From Labyrinthula sp. Ha (taxonomy: Eukaryota; Sar; Bigyra; Labyrinthulida; Labyrinthulaceae), in NCBI GenBank assembly GCA_015227615.1, contig JAALGZ010000016.1, positions 558,001 through 622,000 on the forward strand: a stretch of DNA of 64,000 nucleotides, written 5' to 3'. Both the position numbers and the translations under genes were made by a program. Below, piece by piece: positions 20,375 to 32,625 of this stretch. A model generated the notes under the pieces. The model saw only the letters and a program-made list of their open reading frames with translations, ran no database searches and was not told the DNA's origin. How positions within the stretch are numbered: position 1 is the first letter of the stretch; each line of letters begins with the position of its first letter.

Positions 20375-21189
20375 GTGTGCTCTTTAGGAAGTACAAAGTG
20401 TAAATTAGGTATGTATGCTCTCAACATAAATCCTGATAAACCTAAATTAATTAGTGTAGCTTATGTTGGTAATGATGGTTATGCGCATGGCGCGTGGATA
20501 ATGGTCTATGTCGGACCAAGTAGAATATTTAGTGGAATGTGGGTACTTGTTGGAAATAATGAAGACAATTTATTATTCCTATTGTTTCTGATAAGTACAA
20601 TATTCAAATGATTTCCAGAACTAGATGTCCAAATGCAGAATGTACTCATCAAGGTTGGTTAGCTAAAGATATGAGATGGGTCGCCTTAAATGACGAGTAT
20701 GGTGGGAAACGAAGTTATTAATACAACATCAATATGAATTTGGTTAATAAAAGAGATCTGAGGAAACCAGTTTTTGCCGCAATGTACACATACAGAGATA
20801 TAGCATCTCAGCATAACTGTACAACTGGGGAGGAACACAAGCACGTGGTTACTTTGAATCGCCGCTGTGTTATCAAGAAATTGTTTATTTCTGGAAACTA
20901 GTAGCAGGTTTATATACCTATAACATTTGGTTGCTGGAAAACCGATTTTGGATATACAATATACAGCAAAAGTTTCAGAAGCAAGATTTTTTGACATCGC
21001 TTCAGATTATGAAAGAGAAAAAAATATTAGAACTTTGAGTAATTATTTACCCCCAATTAAAAAATTAGCTATTTCAACTATAGAAACAGGTTTTTTATTC
21101 TTGGATCAAGTGATAATATCATGTACACAGAATTGATTAAGACAATTTCTCTTTTAATTATTCCAAGTAGGCCACCTACACGGACCTTT
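20375..21189 (+). pseudogene. Decayed coding remnant of unknown family
   Basis: Several protein-like stretches lie in order on the plus strand but in different frames. One frame at 20375-20575 continues, after a single-base shift near 20575, into another that runs to a TAA near 20720 and holds a cysteine pair (RCPNAEC). Further open pieces cover 20734-20900, 20927-21136 and about 21090-21189. The pieces have globular-protein composition, unlike the surrounding desert, and the joins are frameshifts and stops with no intron signals of the local type. I do not recognise the family. A relic of a mobile-element or viral-type gene is possible. Confidence 0.35.
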
Positions 21190-21801
21190 GTACCTGATCA
21201 AACAATTTAATAAATAGATCTTTATTTTATATGTGTAGATGCAATTTCGAGTGATTTCATAGTTTATTTTACTCAAAACCTATGAAGTGTATAGATCTTG
21301 CGAGATTTTGCGAAGAAAGTATTACTAGAGGGAAATTTCTTGTGACTTGTAAACTTGGTGACACCCAAACAAAATCTCCCAAATCATTCCCTACTAGGAA
21401 TTAGTTAAGTGAAAAAAAATAGCTTTGATAGATGAAGATGTGATTAATCTTGTGTTTTTTACTCTCTTGATCGTTATTGATGTTTTCGTTGTTCTGTTTT
21501 TTGGAATTTTATGATCTTATTCTTGTTCATCTAATGCTGCAAAACTACTGAAATAAAAGAGTTAGACTAAAATGAAGTTATTGGAAAATGCTTGGCGTGA
21601 AATTATATTAAGAGTTAACTCTTGTACCGTTAGGACCTGTAAACAAGCTATTGTAGCCTGTATACCATTAATAATTGCGATTCAGTAGGTGCGACTGACT
21701 AGTAAGTAGAGTGAATTAATTAGAAAAAAGACAGTTTTACTGTATTAAAATTGTTAGACATAGCTTCATAACCAACAAGAAATTACGGGATAACAGATGA
21801 A
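21190..21801. other. No feature seen
   Basis: AT-rich sequence between two decayed coding remnants. I see no gene, RNA or clear repeat. Confidence 0.5.
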
Positions 21802-22560
21802 ATGCCACAAGTTATTTCTGAGACTGAGCTTATATCTACTCAGCGCCTACAGGGATTCCCTAACTTTACTAACCAACAAAAAGTGAGTGTTAAAGATCTA
21901 TCGCTCAACCTTGGTGGCTTTACTCAATACAAACTCTCTACAATACTAAAACTTACCCATGAACTTCCATCCATTGTGATCTTACTCCAAGAAGTAGGAC
22001 AGAAAGGTGTTGCAAGGGTTGAAAGAGTAAACTAGAATACCAATCATAATGAAAAATGATGATGGTTTGCATCAAGAGTCAACTCCAGTTCTACTGGCGT
22101 AGTGATCTTTGTATGACAGGAACTCCTTAAGGATCTTATTGGAACCTACAGAGTGGGCGGTAGGATCATAAGTGTTAAGACCAGGTCAAGTAAAAACAAA
22201 AAACTGTTACTACTAAATATTTATGTAGCACAGAATATACTCACAACCCAAGAATACTCACAAACACTCCAGAAAAACACTATAGAAAAGCGAAAAAGTG
22301 AAGATTAATTGTTATTGGCGGAGACTGAAACATAAAGGTCAGGAGAATATGAAAGACAAAAGCGGTAAGTATGAAATATCTTCAAAAAGTAACCGCAGTG
22401 GAATTATCCTTTAAAAGTTCCTACAGCGCAACGCACTGAAAAGTATGAATCGCATGTACACAAAAGAAAACAAGAAATCCATAGGGCATCTCACCTTCAA
22501 CCAAAAAATGATAGTGAGCACAGAACAACCCTAAAGAGCACTAACAGATAGAACATTGTA
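21802..22560 (+). pseudogene. Dead LINE (non-LTR retrotransposon) APE-type endonuclease fragment
   Basis: The motifs of an exonuclease-endonuclease-phosphatase domain occur in the right order. SLNLGG (Asn motif) is near 21901 and LLQEVG (catalytic Glu) near 21981. GVVIFV is near 22099, a GRIISVKTR strand near 22156 and LLLLNIYV near 22207. A GGD-x-N-I motif lies at 22317-22334, with the x codon mutated to TGA. The frame is broken by in-frame stops at 22033 and 22114 and a one-base shift near 22305. No reverse transcriptase follows recognisably, so this is a short, long-dead LINE remnant. Its target and host effect are nil today. Confidence 0.62.
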
Positions 22561-24706
22561 AAGACAAAAGACATGAACCTTGAAACACCGTGAATAATCA
22601 CCATAAATACCTGAAAACTGCCCTAGAGAAAATCGAGAAAAGGTAAAAAATCGAAACCCAACAGATTGCAAGGACTCAAATATAGGCAAGAATCATCTGG
22701 AAACTTTCCGATATGTATCCCGACCTCTGGAAACATTCTTTATCATTCTTGGGCATGTTGATCATCCTGTCTGTATCAAAACCAAAAACCGTCATCTTTT
22801 ATGTCAAAATTGCTGTTTTGGTTAATTTTGGATTGCATTTTGAGAAGTTACAGTTTTTTGGGAAATCAAGCATAGGGATCATGAATAAGCAAGAAGTTAA
22901 CGGAACAAGAAGGATCCTGTTGCTTCATAACTCTTTTTATTGAAAGCAATGTAATAACACTAATAATTTTACTGTAGAAATTATGAACACAACGGCAGGC
23001 TCATGCTGGGTTAGATCCTCGAGCTCTATTTACATAGCCACGGAACCTCCTTAACATCTAATCTAATTTAATCAACAGAAGGAACAAGAAAAACTAAAGA
23101 AAAAGAATAAGCTAATAGGTCTTGGTTCGACAGTCTAAAGTAAAAAGCTCCATATTGCTCTACTCTTAAAAGGTTTTAGAATAAGTACATATATTCCTAG
23201 TACATAATATAGACATGTTTTTGCTTCCCTTAAAATAAAAAGGTTACCTTCTAGGCTTGTTTTGTCAGTACTTCTATTCAATGCTAAGTTAATAACATCA
23301 TTAAATGCAGTGCCTTAAGAAAGCTCTTTTCAGTATTGAGCAATGGCAAAAGTTAGAACCATATCTTATAAAGAAAATAAGAACAGAAATATCTAAATTT
23401 CAATCAATCTTTGAAAATCCTAATCGGATGGCAAGTTGGAAAATACCAAAAGAAGCAATATGTTTAACAAAGTTGACTCTTAACTAACAATTAGCAATGT
23501 ATGCAAGTTTGATAGCTTTAGCTCTCTACTTTAGCAACATCACTACAACACAACGTAATAGAATTAATTATGCTATTGATATATTTAAGTAAGTTTATGA
23601 GCTAATGAGATGAATCCATACTATTTGAGATGTGTTCAACCTAATTTCACTGTAAATCCAAAACCAAGTTTATTCTGATTTCAAACAAATCAGTTCAAAC
23701 TTCCGTATATATGTAAACATACTGCACTAGAAGTGAACAAATGTACTTCATAAAACATTCTTATTGAGTATGAATCCTACTTTTCTGGAGCCTCTAAGAA
23801 ATTTTTAATAATCTCTTATTTAATCCAGTTAAATATGAATATATGCATAAATTTGAGCCCGAAACAACTCAACTAGAAACCAAAAAAAGATAATTGGATA
23901 AAAAGCAGAATAAATTCATAAGTTTATAGTTTCTCTTAAAATAGAGTCTTATCTCTTTCTGCGCGGATCTTGGGATTAGATAAGACCTGTCACTAAAAGG
24001 TAGTATTTAAGAGAGGATTCTTGTTTATATTTTTTAATCAGATTAACTAGAAAATATTTGGTTTGCGAAAATTGACTAAATTTATCACTGTTGAGACAAA
24101 TCTCATTGTCTACTCGTTGATCTCATAGAATGTTTTATTGTAAAACCGAAATAATTTATTTTACCTTTCTGGTGAAACTTTCTAACCTATATATAGAATA
24201 TACTTTCATTAAAGCAAAAAGAGAAAATCATTTATGGTAAGGAACTAGTTATCTTCTATAAGAAATAAGCGAATTAAATCATTGCTATAAATAAGCCCCG
24301 TAAAACTTGAAGCGGATCTTAGTAACAAGTAATTTCATTTTGCCCATTTATGTTTATTGTGACTAATAAAAAAGCACGGAAAAAATATTTTTTTGACTTT
24401 GGATTTCTATTCATATATTGTTGGTAGTGGGTTCTCAGAAAGTCTGTTGAGAACCCTGGACAAGAATTTCCTAGAGATAGGAGTAGTATATATGACTAGA
24501 CTCAAAGGTATAATTAGTATTTTGTGTTTGAAAGCTTTGAAATTATAAAACTTGAAGATATCTTAGGAAAGTCAACAAATATGCAGAATAGAACATAGGG
24601 AACAAGGATATAAACAAGAGAAAATTGAGTCAATGGGAACATTTCAAAGTTTATTATTATAACCAAGGAAAAAATTCATTATGAAATAAAATGAATTCTA
24701 TTATCT
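22561..24706. other. Coding-free stretch
   Basis: Only chance-sized frames occur (76 codons at 22713-22943 and 60 codons at 23305-23487 on the plus strand). The first might be a downstream relic of the LINE, but I see no RT motif. Nothing else is supportable. Confidence 0.45.
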
Positions 24707-25714
24707 TTAATGATTTATGAATGCTGAAAGTACTTTGGTCACTTTAATATCAATTCTTGAACTATGATCATTTACCTGCTTACTCTTGAAAAGTTGCCTA
24801 AATTTGGTCTTAACTTTTTGATGCTCATCCTCCAATCCAACCTCATTTCCAACTACATGCAACTTTTTAGATTTAAATCTTGAATAAATTGGTTTTGATT
24901 TCTCTTTGCAATTATATCTAGTAACATATCCATCGTAACATGCTGAATCTTTTATATATAAAGTACTTTCTTTATCTCTCTTCCTCCTTGGATTATCTGT
25001 TAGTGCTTTTTGAGTACAAGTTAATTTAGGATGAGCTTTTTGAATCATCGATCCACAACTAAAAAGGGAAACGAAAGTTTTCTCCAAAGAAATGTTTCTT
25101 CCATACCTTTCAAGATCTTCTTCTCTCACAATTTCTTGTAAAAGTACTTGAGGTGTTCTAAACTCTTCATTTGGTCTAATCCCACAACTAATCTTCTCAT
25201 TTAGTTTCTCCTTGAGTATAAATCTACGGATGATAGGAAAACTTACCAAGATATTCTTCATTTCTCTTGTTTTTGCTACTTGCCATGGATAAAGTAGCGA
25301 ATTATTTCGTTTCTCCTCTAGCTTCACATTTGCGTTTAAACTCTTTAAGAAAATCTTAGTGCAAATTCTTTCCTCACCTGTTCGAGCAGCTAGATGTAAC
25401 AGATTTTCACCATGCCCAGTAAGTTGATGTAAATCGACATTTTCACATAGAAGAGTATAGATCTCTAGTAACCTTGATCTTTCCCTGTTCTTAAGTATAT
25501 CTTGAAGAGCTTTCTGTAAAGATGATGTTTCTGTTTTTGAGCTTGTTTTGTCATCTATAAGAATCTTACAAATTTCTTCTTTTACATTTTGACGCTCACT
25601 AATTTTTTTTCTTTGAATTAACTTTTCAGATTCTTCGAAAACAGTTTGAATTCTCGAAACAATAAACGAATCTTTCTTTTCCATAATTAAACTTAAAAAA
25701 ATATTTTTTTCCAT
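24707..25714 (-). CDS. Ankyrin-repeat-like protein of unknown function
   Basis: A 335-residue frame starts at ATG 25714; a second ATG ten codons in is an equally good start. Residues about 90-155 show an ankyrin-type repeat, with the hallmark GENLLHLAARTG core followed by a second weaker unit with Asn/Lys-rich loops. The N-terminal 85 residues are charged and probably helical. The C-terminal half is basic, rich in Lys, Arg and Ser, and without a recognisable domain. Ankyrin repeats bind other proteins, so an adaptor role is likely, but no partner can be inferred. It is the last of three minus-strand genes in this island, 156 bp downstream of the coiled-coil gene. No intron of the local type is needed to keep the frame open. 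Confidence 0.65.
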   Translation of the reverse strand: MEKNIFLSLIMEKKDSFIVSRIQTVFEESEKLIQRKKISERQNVKEEICKILIDDKTSSKTETSSLQKALQDILKNRERSRLLEIYTLLCENVDLHQLTGHGENLLHLAARTGEERICTKIFLKSLNANVKLEEKRNNSLLYPWQVAKTREMKNILVSFPIIRRFILKEKLNEKISCGIRPNEEFRTPQVLLQEIVREEDLERYGRNISLEKTFVSLFSCGSMIQKAHPKLTCTQKALTDNPRRKRDKESTLYIKDSACYDGYVTRYNCKEKSKPIYSRFKSKKLHVVGNEVGLEDEHQKVKTKFRQLFKSKQVNDHSSRIDIKVTKVLSAFINH

Positions 25715-25870
25715 TTGAAAGATAAAGCAAAATATTTATAAGCACTAGAATAAGTTTTAAAACCAAAAAAATCATTATTCCTACATTAAAAAAAACTATA
25801 GAAAAAACTCTAGGATTACTTGCATACTGCACAAGTTTCTAATAAACATTCATAAACATGAAATGTTAAT

Positions 25871-26149
25871 CTATGGCGTAGTTAAAGAATCTAATGTCTG
25901 TTCCTCAGAGTTCAGCGATAAACACAAAAAATGATTCAACTTTTGAACCTGAGTTTCTAATCCTCTTAATCTCTTCTCTAATTCTTGTACCCTAACTTCA
26001 AGATCTTGACTGTTTTCTTTCATTTCTACATCGGTAGTACTCACGCTCGAATTAGAGCTTTCTTCAGTTCTTGTTGATCCTTCACTCAAGCTATCTTCTT
26101 CCGATGTTTTTTCGTCACAGCTTTTTTCATTTACAGAATTTTTGCTCAT
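25871..26149 (-). CDS. Small acidic coiled-coil protein
   Basis: A 92-residue frame starts at ATG 26149. Residues 1-48 are Ser/Glu/Thr-rich and acidic, probably disordered. Residues 50-80 form a leucine-heptad coiled coil (LEVRVQELEKRLRGLETQVQ), so the protein probably oligomerises. No family is recognised. It sits 111 bp downstream of the membrane protein gene and 156 bp upstream of the ankyrin gene, all on the minus strand. Composition is clearly protein-like rather than chance. Confidence 0.6.
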   Translation of the reverse strand: MSKNSVNEKSCDEKTSEEDSLSEGSTRTEESSNSSVSTTDVEMKENSQDLEVRVQELEKRLRGLETQVQKLNHFLCLSLNSEEQTLDSLTTP

Positions 26150-26260
26150 TCAAAATCTAACCCCCAAAAAAAATAAAAACATAAATTGATAATAATTTTT
26201 ATAAAAAACTAACTTGGAACAAACCGAACCTCTAACTAACAAAATCACCTCAATAAAAAA

Positions 26261-28510
26261 TTATATTGGTGGGAAATATTTCGAACTCGTTTCGTGAATC
26301 TGTTGATCCTGGGAAACGGGGTAACCTATAGATGGTGTTTTTCCCTTACTCTGCTGCTTCTTTATTGCTGCTCTTCGCTTCTGACTTTCCCGCTCTCTAA
26401 TCCTGCTTCTAGAAGTACGGGAAATTCTTGATCCAGCACTACTATTACTAACTACTCTTAATATCCTTCCTCCATCTGGCTGCCCCATTTGACTCTGTAC
26501 CCCTAGATTTGGAGGAGGTGGCTTTGGTGCCTCAACAGCTTTGCTTCGTCTGGTTCCTGTTGATAATGAGCCCATTGATCTAACAGTCTTAGAATTAGGT
26601 CTTCGGGAAACAACAGTTGATGCATTTTCACCACGTATTCCCCTATCTCTCGATCTCCTCTGTCTCGCACTCGTTACTGATGCCGGTCTTTCATGTCTAA
26701 CCGGAGCTGTAGCAGCGTTCACAGTTCCAACCGCCATTGAATGGAGCGGGACTGCTACCATAGAATCTAATGATGGACGAGGACTACTACATTGATCACA
26801 TAACGCATGTTCAATGCTATTTTCAGTGTAATTACACTGAGAACATGTCCACATCTGCTCAACTTCAATATTTTCTGCTTTCTCTATATTTTCAGAAACA
26901 CGATTTGACCTTAATCTACTTCTACTTGTTCTCTGCACGGGTTGATTTCTACCCGATGAAGACACGTTAGAGCCAGGAACAGCGCCTGCAGCAGCAATAT
27001 TAGCTGCATTCATAGGATTCATAGCAGTTCTTTGTCTTGAATCCCCTGTTTTCTTTTTTCTAGGCTTAGATTGTCTTAATGACGTCACTGCAGCACCTGA
27101 CACTGTGTTTTGCGTTCTGCCTCTTTCTCCTGCTGCCACTGGATTTCTACCTTGCTGCGCATGGTTTCTAAGAGCCTGCCGTGGTACGTTGTTTACATTC
27201 ACAGGGGCAGGGTGAGAAATATCGGTTCTTGGGGGCACGATTTCATCTTCTAAATTTTGAGCTCCAGCTCTTGTTTTTAATAAACGAGGAGAGTTTTCTT
27301 CATCAATAGGAACATCCTTTATGTAATAATCAGATCTGAAAAATAGAAACAGGGTAAAAAAACCCAATGAGAGCAAAATGTGAGCAAATGCAGTAGTCTG
27401 AAAGTTACTTTCTGGAAAGCAAAGAGACTCTTCTTCTACATCCAAAGCTTCTAAGCCAAATGAAGTGAGAATGAAGAAAATTGAAAACAACAATAAACTC
27501 CAAGATGATCCAATTTTTCTGCTAACAGCACAATAATGAAAAAACATAGGTAGACTGAAAAATACCAGAACAATAGTCAAAAGTCCACGGTCTAAATCAT
27601 TCACTTCATTAATTTCTACAAAGAGAAAAAGAAGGAACTGAATTCCACCAGCAATAGAAAGGAAAAAAATAGTTGAAACTAAACTGCTTCTTCTTGGATT
27701 TCTTTGATATCTCGTGCAATCTATTTTTTTCCAACAAAATAACCATTGCACTGCATCTTCAGTGTATCTTGCAAAGGAATATCCTACAAAAGTAAGCAGT
27801 ACAATCCATAATCCTAAACCAGACAACCTCTTTCCCAAGTTACTCAAAGAAGCATGAAAAACTAAGTTGCCTATCCCTAACAAAGCTACTGCAACTGACA
27901 ACACAATAGACCAAATTGGCTGCCTAATAAATAAACTCGGAGTTCCACTCTTTCCCATAATGTATTCGTTAAACTTTCTTCTAGCTGTTATTTCTTCGTG
28001 CTCAACCGACAGAATTGTTCTAGATGTTCTAGTCGTTAGATGAGTAGAAGCTCGAGAGGAGATAATGCTTGAACCTGTCCCGAGTCCCCCCTGAACATTT
28101 CTTCTATGTGCACCTGTGATGAGATGTGTCTCACGCCATAAAGCATCTCGTTCTTTCCAGCTGAGAATGTCATAAGAAGCCAGTAAGGAGATTAAGGAAG
28201 CTATAAAGATATAAGAGAAAGTCGATGCAGAATTAATAGGTTGAAGAAATGTGGAGTTGAGTTGAATTTCTTCACATGGAAGTTCTCCTGTGTAGTTCCC
28301 ATCCCACAGATCGTTGGGGAAAGAAAGATCAGAGTTGAAAAGAATGATATATGCGAGAGCAAAGGAGAAAATAAGGACAAGATATGATATATTTGCTATA
28401 AAGTAGGGGCCGGAGCAATCACAGATTCCAGAAATACCGATTTGTTTCCATACAGGAAGTCTCCGGAAAACAAGCTGATTCTCTACAGCTGTTGTTTCTA
28501 TTGAACTCAT
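26261..28510 (-). CDS. Eight-TM CREST/alkaline ceramidase-like protein with RanBP2 zinc finger
   Basis: From ATG 28510 the product is 749 residues; upstream in-frame codons lack an ATG. The first about 420 residues contain about eight hydrophobic segments. The N-terminal CDCSGPYFIANISYL and the GIGNLVFHASL stretch followed by a Trp-rich helix resemble the CREST superfamily (alkaline ceramidases, PAQR, Per1). The family's catalytic Ser is Asn here (GIGN instead of GIGS), its Asp after the second motif is missing, and only one His is evident in the last helix, so hydrolase activity is doubtful. The C-terminal about 330 residues are basic and low in structure. They hold one RanBP2-type zinc finger (W-x-C-x2-C-x10-C-x2-C near 26790-26870), which in other proteins binds RNA or ubiquitin. 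Likely an endomembrane protein with a cytosolic tail. The family assignment is tentative; the topology and the finger are clear. Confidence 0.6.
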   Translation of the reverse strand: MSSIETTAVENQLVFRRLPVWKQIGISGICDCSGPYFIANISYLVLIFSFALAYIILFNSDLSFPNDLWDGNYTGELPCEEIQLNSTFLQPINSASTFSYIFIASLISLLASYDILSWKERDALWRETHLITGAHRRNVQGGLGTGSSIISSRASTHLTTRTSRTILSVEHEEITARRKFNEYIMGKSGTPSLFIRQPIWSIVLSVAVALLGIGNLVFHASLSNLGKRLSGLGLWIVLLTFVGYSFARYTEDAVQWLFCWKKIDCTRYQRNPRRSSLVSTIFFLSIAGGIQFLLFLFVEINEVNDLDRGLLTIVLVFFSLPMFFHYCAVSRKIGSSWSLLLFSIFFILTSFGLEALDVEEESLCFPESNFQTTAFAHILLSLGFFTLFLFFRSDYYIKDVPIDEENSPRLLKTRAGAQNLEDEIVPPRTDISHPAPVNVNNVPRQALRNHAQQGRNPVAAGERGRTQNTVSGAAVTSLRQSKPRKKKTGDSRQRTAMNPMNAANIAAAGAVPGSNVSSSGRNQPVQRTSRSRLRSNRVSENIEKAENIEVEQMWTCSQCNYTENSIEHALCDQCSSPRPSLDSMVAVPLHSMAVGTVNAATAPVRHERPASVTSARQRRSRDRGIRGENASTVVSRRPNSKTVRSMGSLSTGTRRSKAVEAPKPPPPNLGVQSQMGQPDGGRILRVVSNSSAGSRISRTSRSRIRERESQKRRAAIKKQQSKGKTPSIGYPVSQDQQIHETSSKYFPPI

Positions 28511-28540
28511 AAATTCCCTTATACTGTCAGAATAGGCCAC

Positions 28541-31500
28541 TCTTTGCAGTATATTAATATTTTGGGCAATTAAGATTCATTGATTTGTTATTACGGTACA
28601 GTTCCAGATTTCAATAGAATCTAAAGGATTGGAAGTTTGTACTATAGAATATACTATGAAAACAAGAATGACAACAAAGTGTAGATTTTTTTTCTTTACT
28701 TCTGAAATAGTATAAATTCTGCTAAGCTCTATAGCACTTATATTTTGATACCTTGTGGCGCTATTTTTTGATTTGGTGAGCTCTTCTAGCTAGAATATTA
28801 CTACAGTTTGCTATACTTCAAAATCATATCAACAAAGCCTAGAGGCTAAAATTTGTAAGAGAAATTATTATAGTTTAGTTAATTTTTCTTTAATTTCTAA
28901 ATTACGATAGCGCAAGCTTGGCCTATTAGCTTTTCTTGTACCCTTCATGCCACTGTTATAAATAAGGATTGGTCACTTAATAACAGAAATAAAGTTTATT
29001 CCGTTGATTTTGTATACAAAATTAACTTTTATATCATATATTATTTATTATTTCAAACTTCCTTCACAATTTTAAACCCAACATCACAGATTCCCAGTAG
29101 CGACGAAACTTTGGAATGCAAGTTTGGGCGAAGAAGAGAGCAAAATCGGAAATAAGCTTTAATCAGTGATGGAAGCAGGGATGAGGATGAAGCTGAAATA
29201 TAATTTGTATTTCTGGGATTGAAATTATTATTTATTAATTTTACTGTTACTGTTTTGAAGTATTTATTATAGGCAATTACTCTTCTCTGACTCAAGAATT
29301 TATGTACCAACAACTTGGTAGATGTTTAGTATACTAGCCAGTTAGAATTTAACATTAACCTAAAATTAAACCAAAAATTACCTCATTTTCAATGTTTTTC
29401 TTAATTTTTTCTAAATATGGCGGGGTCTGCAAAAGAAGAAAGTATTTCGAGGAAACTTCAACCCAAGAGTGAGTGAACATGTAACTAGAACTACAAGCTA
29501 CAGGATATAGGATATAGGTTATAGTTGGCAACAAATGGTTCCAAATCGCTAGCCCTGTTTTACTCCAAGAAATTTTCCCTTTCATCCGGACTAATTTTGT
29601 GTCATGATTGAACTCTGGGCATCATTTCCAGGTACTGTCACATTATGTGCGTTGGTATATTCCATATGGGTTTTTATCCCTCTAGAATTTGAAATAGCTA
29701 GAACACAGTACTTAATTGTTATGTGAAGGAATTAAATTTCCGAGTTCTTTCTAAATCAAATCAAAAGTGGGAATATATATAATAGATTAATTAAAGGTTA
29801 GCTGACTGAATAACTGTCCCAAATTTGGTCCATTGCAGCACTTATATTCCGATTAACCATTAAATGGCTAACAATAGCAGCAGCCTGAAGTGTATTAGTA
29901 AAAAATGTGTGAAATCAAGACATTCATAACTAGTAGTACTTCAACGCCATGGTAATCGCAGTGTCTTTGAAAGTGGTTTTATCAAGATGAGGAAGAATGA
30001 TATATTTCTGGCAGCTACAGGTATTAAAGCGATAAATATTCATTCATAGAGACAGAAGATCTACTATATTTGTGTTTACAACAGGCATATAGATATCTTA
30101 TTCACTTAAAAAAAATATTCACGCGGAAACCTTAACTATAAGTTCAGTTTATCTCATTTAGCAACACTAGTTATTTTATTCTTTTTTCCTGACATTCCAA
30201 ATTTCTGGACTTGACTGAAGAATATGAAAATCAACGGCTACGATGGTTATAAAAACTGTTGAACAAGCCTATTATATTCAAAATACTTTTGCTACTTAGA
30301 TTAATTTCTTATAAAATATTTAACCAGATCGATAGATTTTACTATCTGTGTACATTCATCAACATATTTCCTCTTTCTGTATCAAACTTAGTGAGAGCTC
30401 ACTCGATCTATGCTCTAAGATTCACCTATACATAGCTCTTTTTAACATATCTGTGAGGTTCTTATTCTTTCCAAATTAATTTACCTTTACCTGAAAGCTG
30501 AGATTTACTTATCCTACAGAGCTGCAACAGCTATCTTGATTTCTTGTTTCATAATTAACCTCTCTACACTTAAGCATTATGCTATGCTTTGAAGCTTTCT
30601 AAAATCATCACAGGAATAAATCTCGAATCCGTTGCTTTTATTGCAATAGTAAAAAATATATTTTATTTTCATCTGATGTAAACGTTTGACTTCAAATGGA
30701 TCTATCATTACAATGGTGTTTAGAACTAATCTTTTTATCTCATCTTGCACAATAGCAACCCATTATTTCTCTCTGTTTGTTGGTCAATCCCCTGCTCGAT
30801 ACTTTGACACATGCTGATGTTCTTATATTTTGTAGTTCTTAGAACTCAACATGTATTCTTCGTAGCGATCAGAGAAGAGAATCTTTTCTATGTTTAAAAT
30901 ACTGTCCTTTCTTCGGCATAACCAATGAGGCTACTATTACATCTTGGATTTTTTTTCGTATCAGCTTCATGCTTTTCTTTACGCAGTAGTGCTTCCTTGA
31001 TGTTTACCATCATCTGCAGCCCTAGTAAAAAGCTGAACAGCTTACCAATGATCACATTATAAACAAAGGCCAGGCTCTTGTAGACCTCAGATCTAATTCA
31101 TTGACGTCATATTAACAAATTCATGCACATAGTTTTCTTAACGCTTGTCGCTAATAATGCTAAAAACCATTTCTATTTATTATTGATGACCAATTGAATA
31201 ACATAACAAGGTTGAACCACATCGTCCTGGGTAAAAGACGCAAAAATATTTTTTTTTTATTTTTGCACCATATAAGAACCTTCAGAAATGAGCCATATTG
31301 CCCGAGAATAACCCAGGAGTATGATACAGTTAGGCTGTGTAACCCATGTTTTTAAGGTTTTTATAGGGTGCAAAAGCGAAAAAACATTATTTTCAACTAG
31401 TCGGCCTAGGATTACGTGGCACAGTCTGTCACTTAGAATCATGTGATTAGCTAAGTAAAATCAGAATCATTTGATGCTAATATAAGCCACAAATTTTTTG

Positions 31501-32625
31501 ATGATCATAAAAATCAAACAATTTTAGAAAAATATTTGGTAAATTTTATCAAGTCCGATGCCTAATCTCTTGGGACTTCATACTTAAACTTAGTAACAGA
31601 AAACCTTTGAAGTTTTCCTCAGGATCCTTAAGACTTAGTCAAGAAACTCAAAATCTTCAATGAGATTCCTAGTTTATTCCTGCATGAGTTCCTCATTATT
31701 CACTTATTGTGTTACCGTGGTTCACACAGCCTCACTAAACCATGTGGAAAATTTCTCGTACGTCTAAATGATTCCTCATTAAGAACTGTCTTTGCACTTC
31801 TAATTAGAATGGCTGCACAGCTATATAATGACAGACTAAATATAAACAATACTCTACAGGCACCTTGTACTAAGTGTAATAATAACTAAAGCATCTATGC
31901 CCAATATTGGATATGTTCAAAAACACTAAAGAGTTTCTAGTTATCAAAGGCTGCTACGCTACGTAGAGTTAAGTTCATCACTTTATTTATTTACTACTCT
32001 GGGTCTACGGGAATCAGGAGAAAACTAACCAGTTGGTACCAACAGTATACGCAGAACTCTGCTTCCTTAGTCTAAGAGCTAAGGTTGATGCAACTGCTTG
32101 AAATTTATATGTTTTTCATGTAGTAACAGCTAAGATACTGAATACTTTAACTTGATTTTTTTTCAGCACATGTGTGGGAGGTTGCAAGAGTTGATTCATT
32201 TCAAGGAATGCACTCTAACTGGAAGCATAATTTGAATATTGCTGTCGAGGGCTGCCTCTTCCCAGATTGAATTGTGAGCAAATTCTGCAGTACACTCTTC
32301 GCGGCGGTGAAAGAATAGAATAAGGCAACAATAGTGCTGAAATGCGTGGGTTAGAACAATTTGCACATGATAGTGGTCCTTCTGACGCGAATATTTTGCC
32401 TTTCCTTAGACGTTGCCTCCAAGCAATTGAAGTAGCTCTCACAGGAACGATATAGGAGGAGCTGTCAACTTGTAGTGCATAGAGATGTTTTGAAAGGACT
32501 TGAATTTGAACCACACTGCAAAACTAAACAAGCAAAGATTTTCCACCATAACCTGAACCCGAAAAGTTGCAAAATATTTTCGCTTCTGATTTTGGGTAAA
32601 ACTCTAGTTCCTCTCAGTATTCAAT
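28541..32625. other. Coding-free stretch between islands A and B
   Basis: About 4.1 kb without a supportable gene. Short frames of 60-99 codons on both strands show no domain and no short-intron linkage. I see no RNA gene or transposon. Confidence 0.5.
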
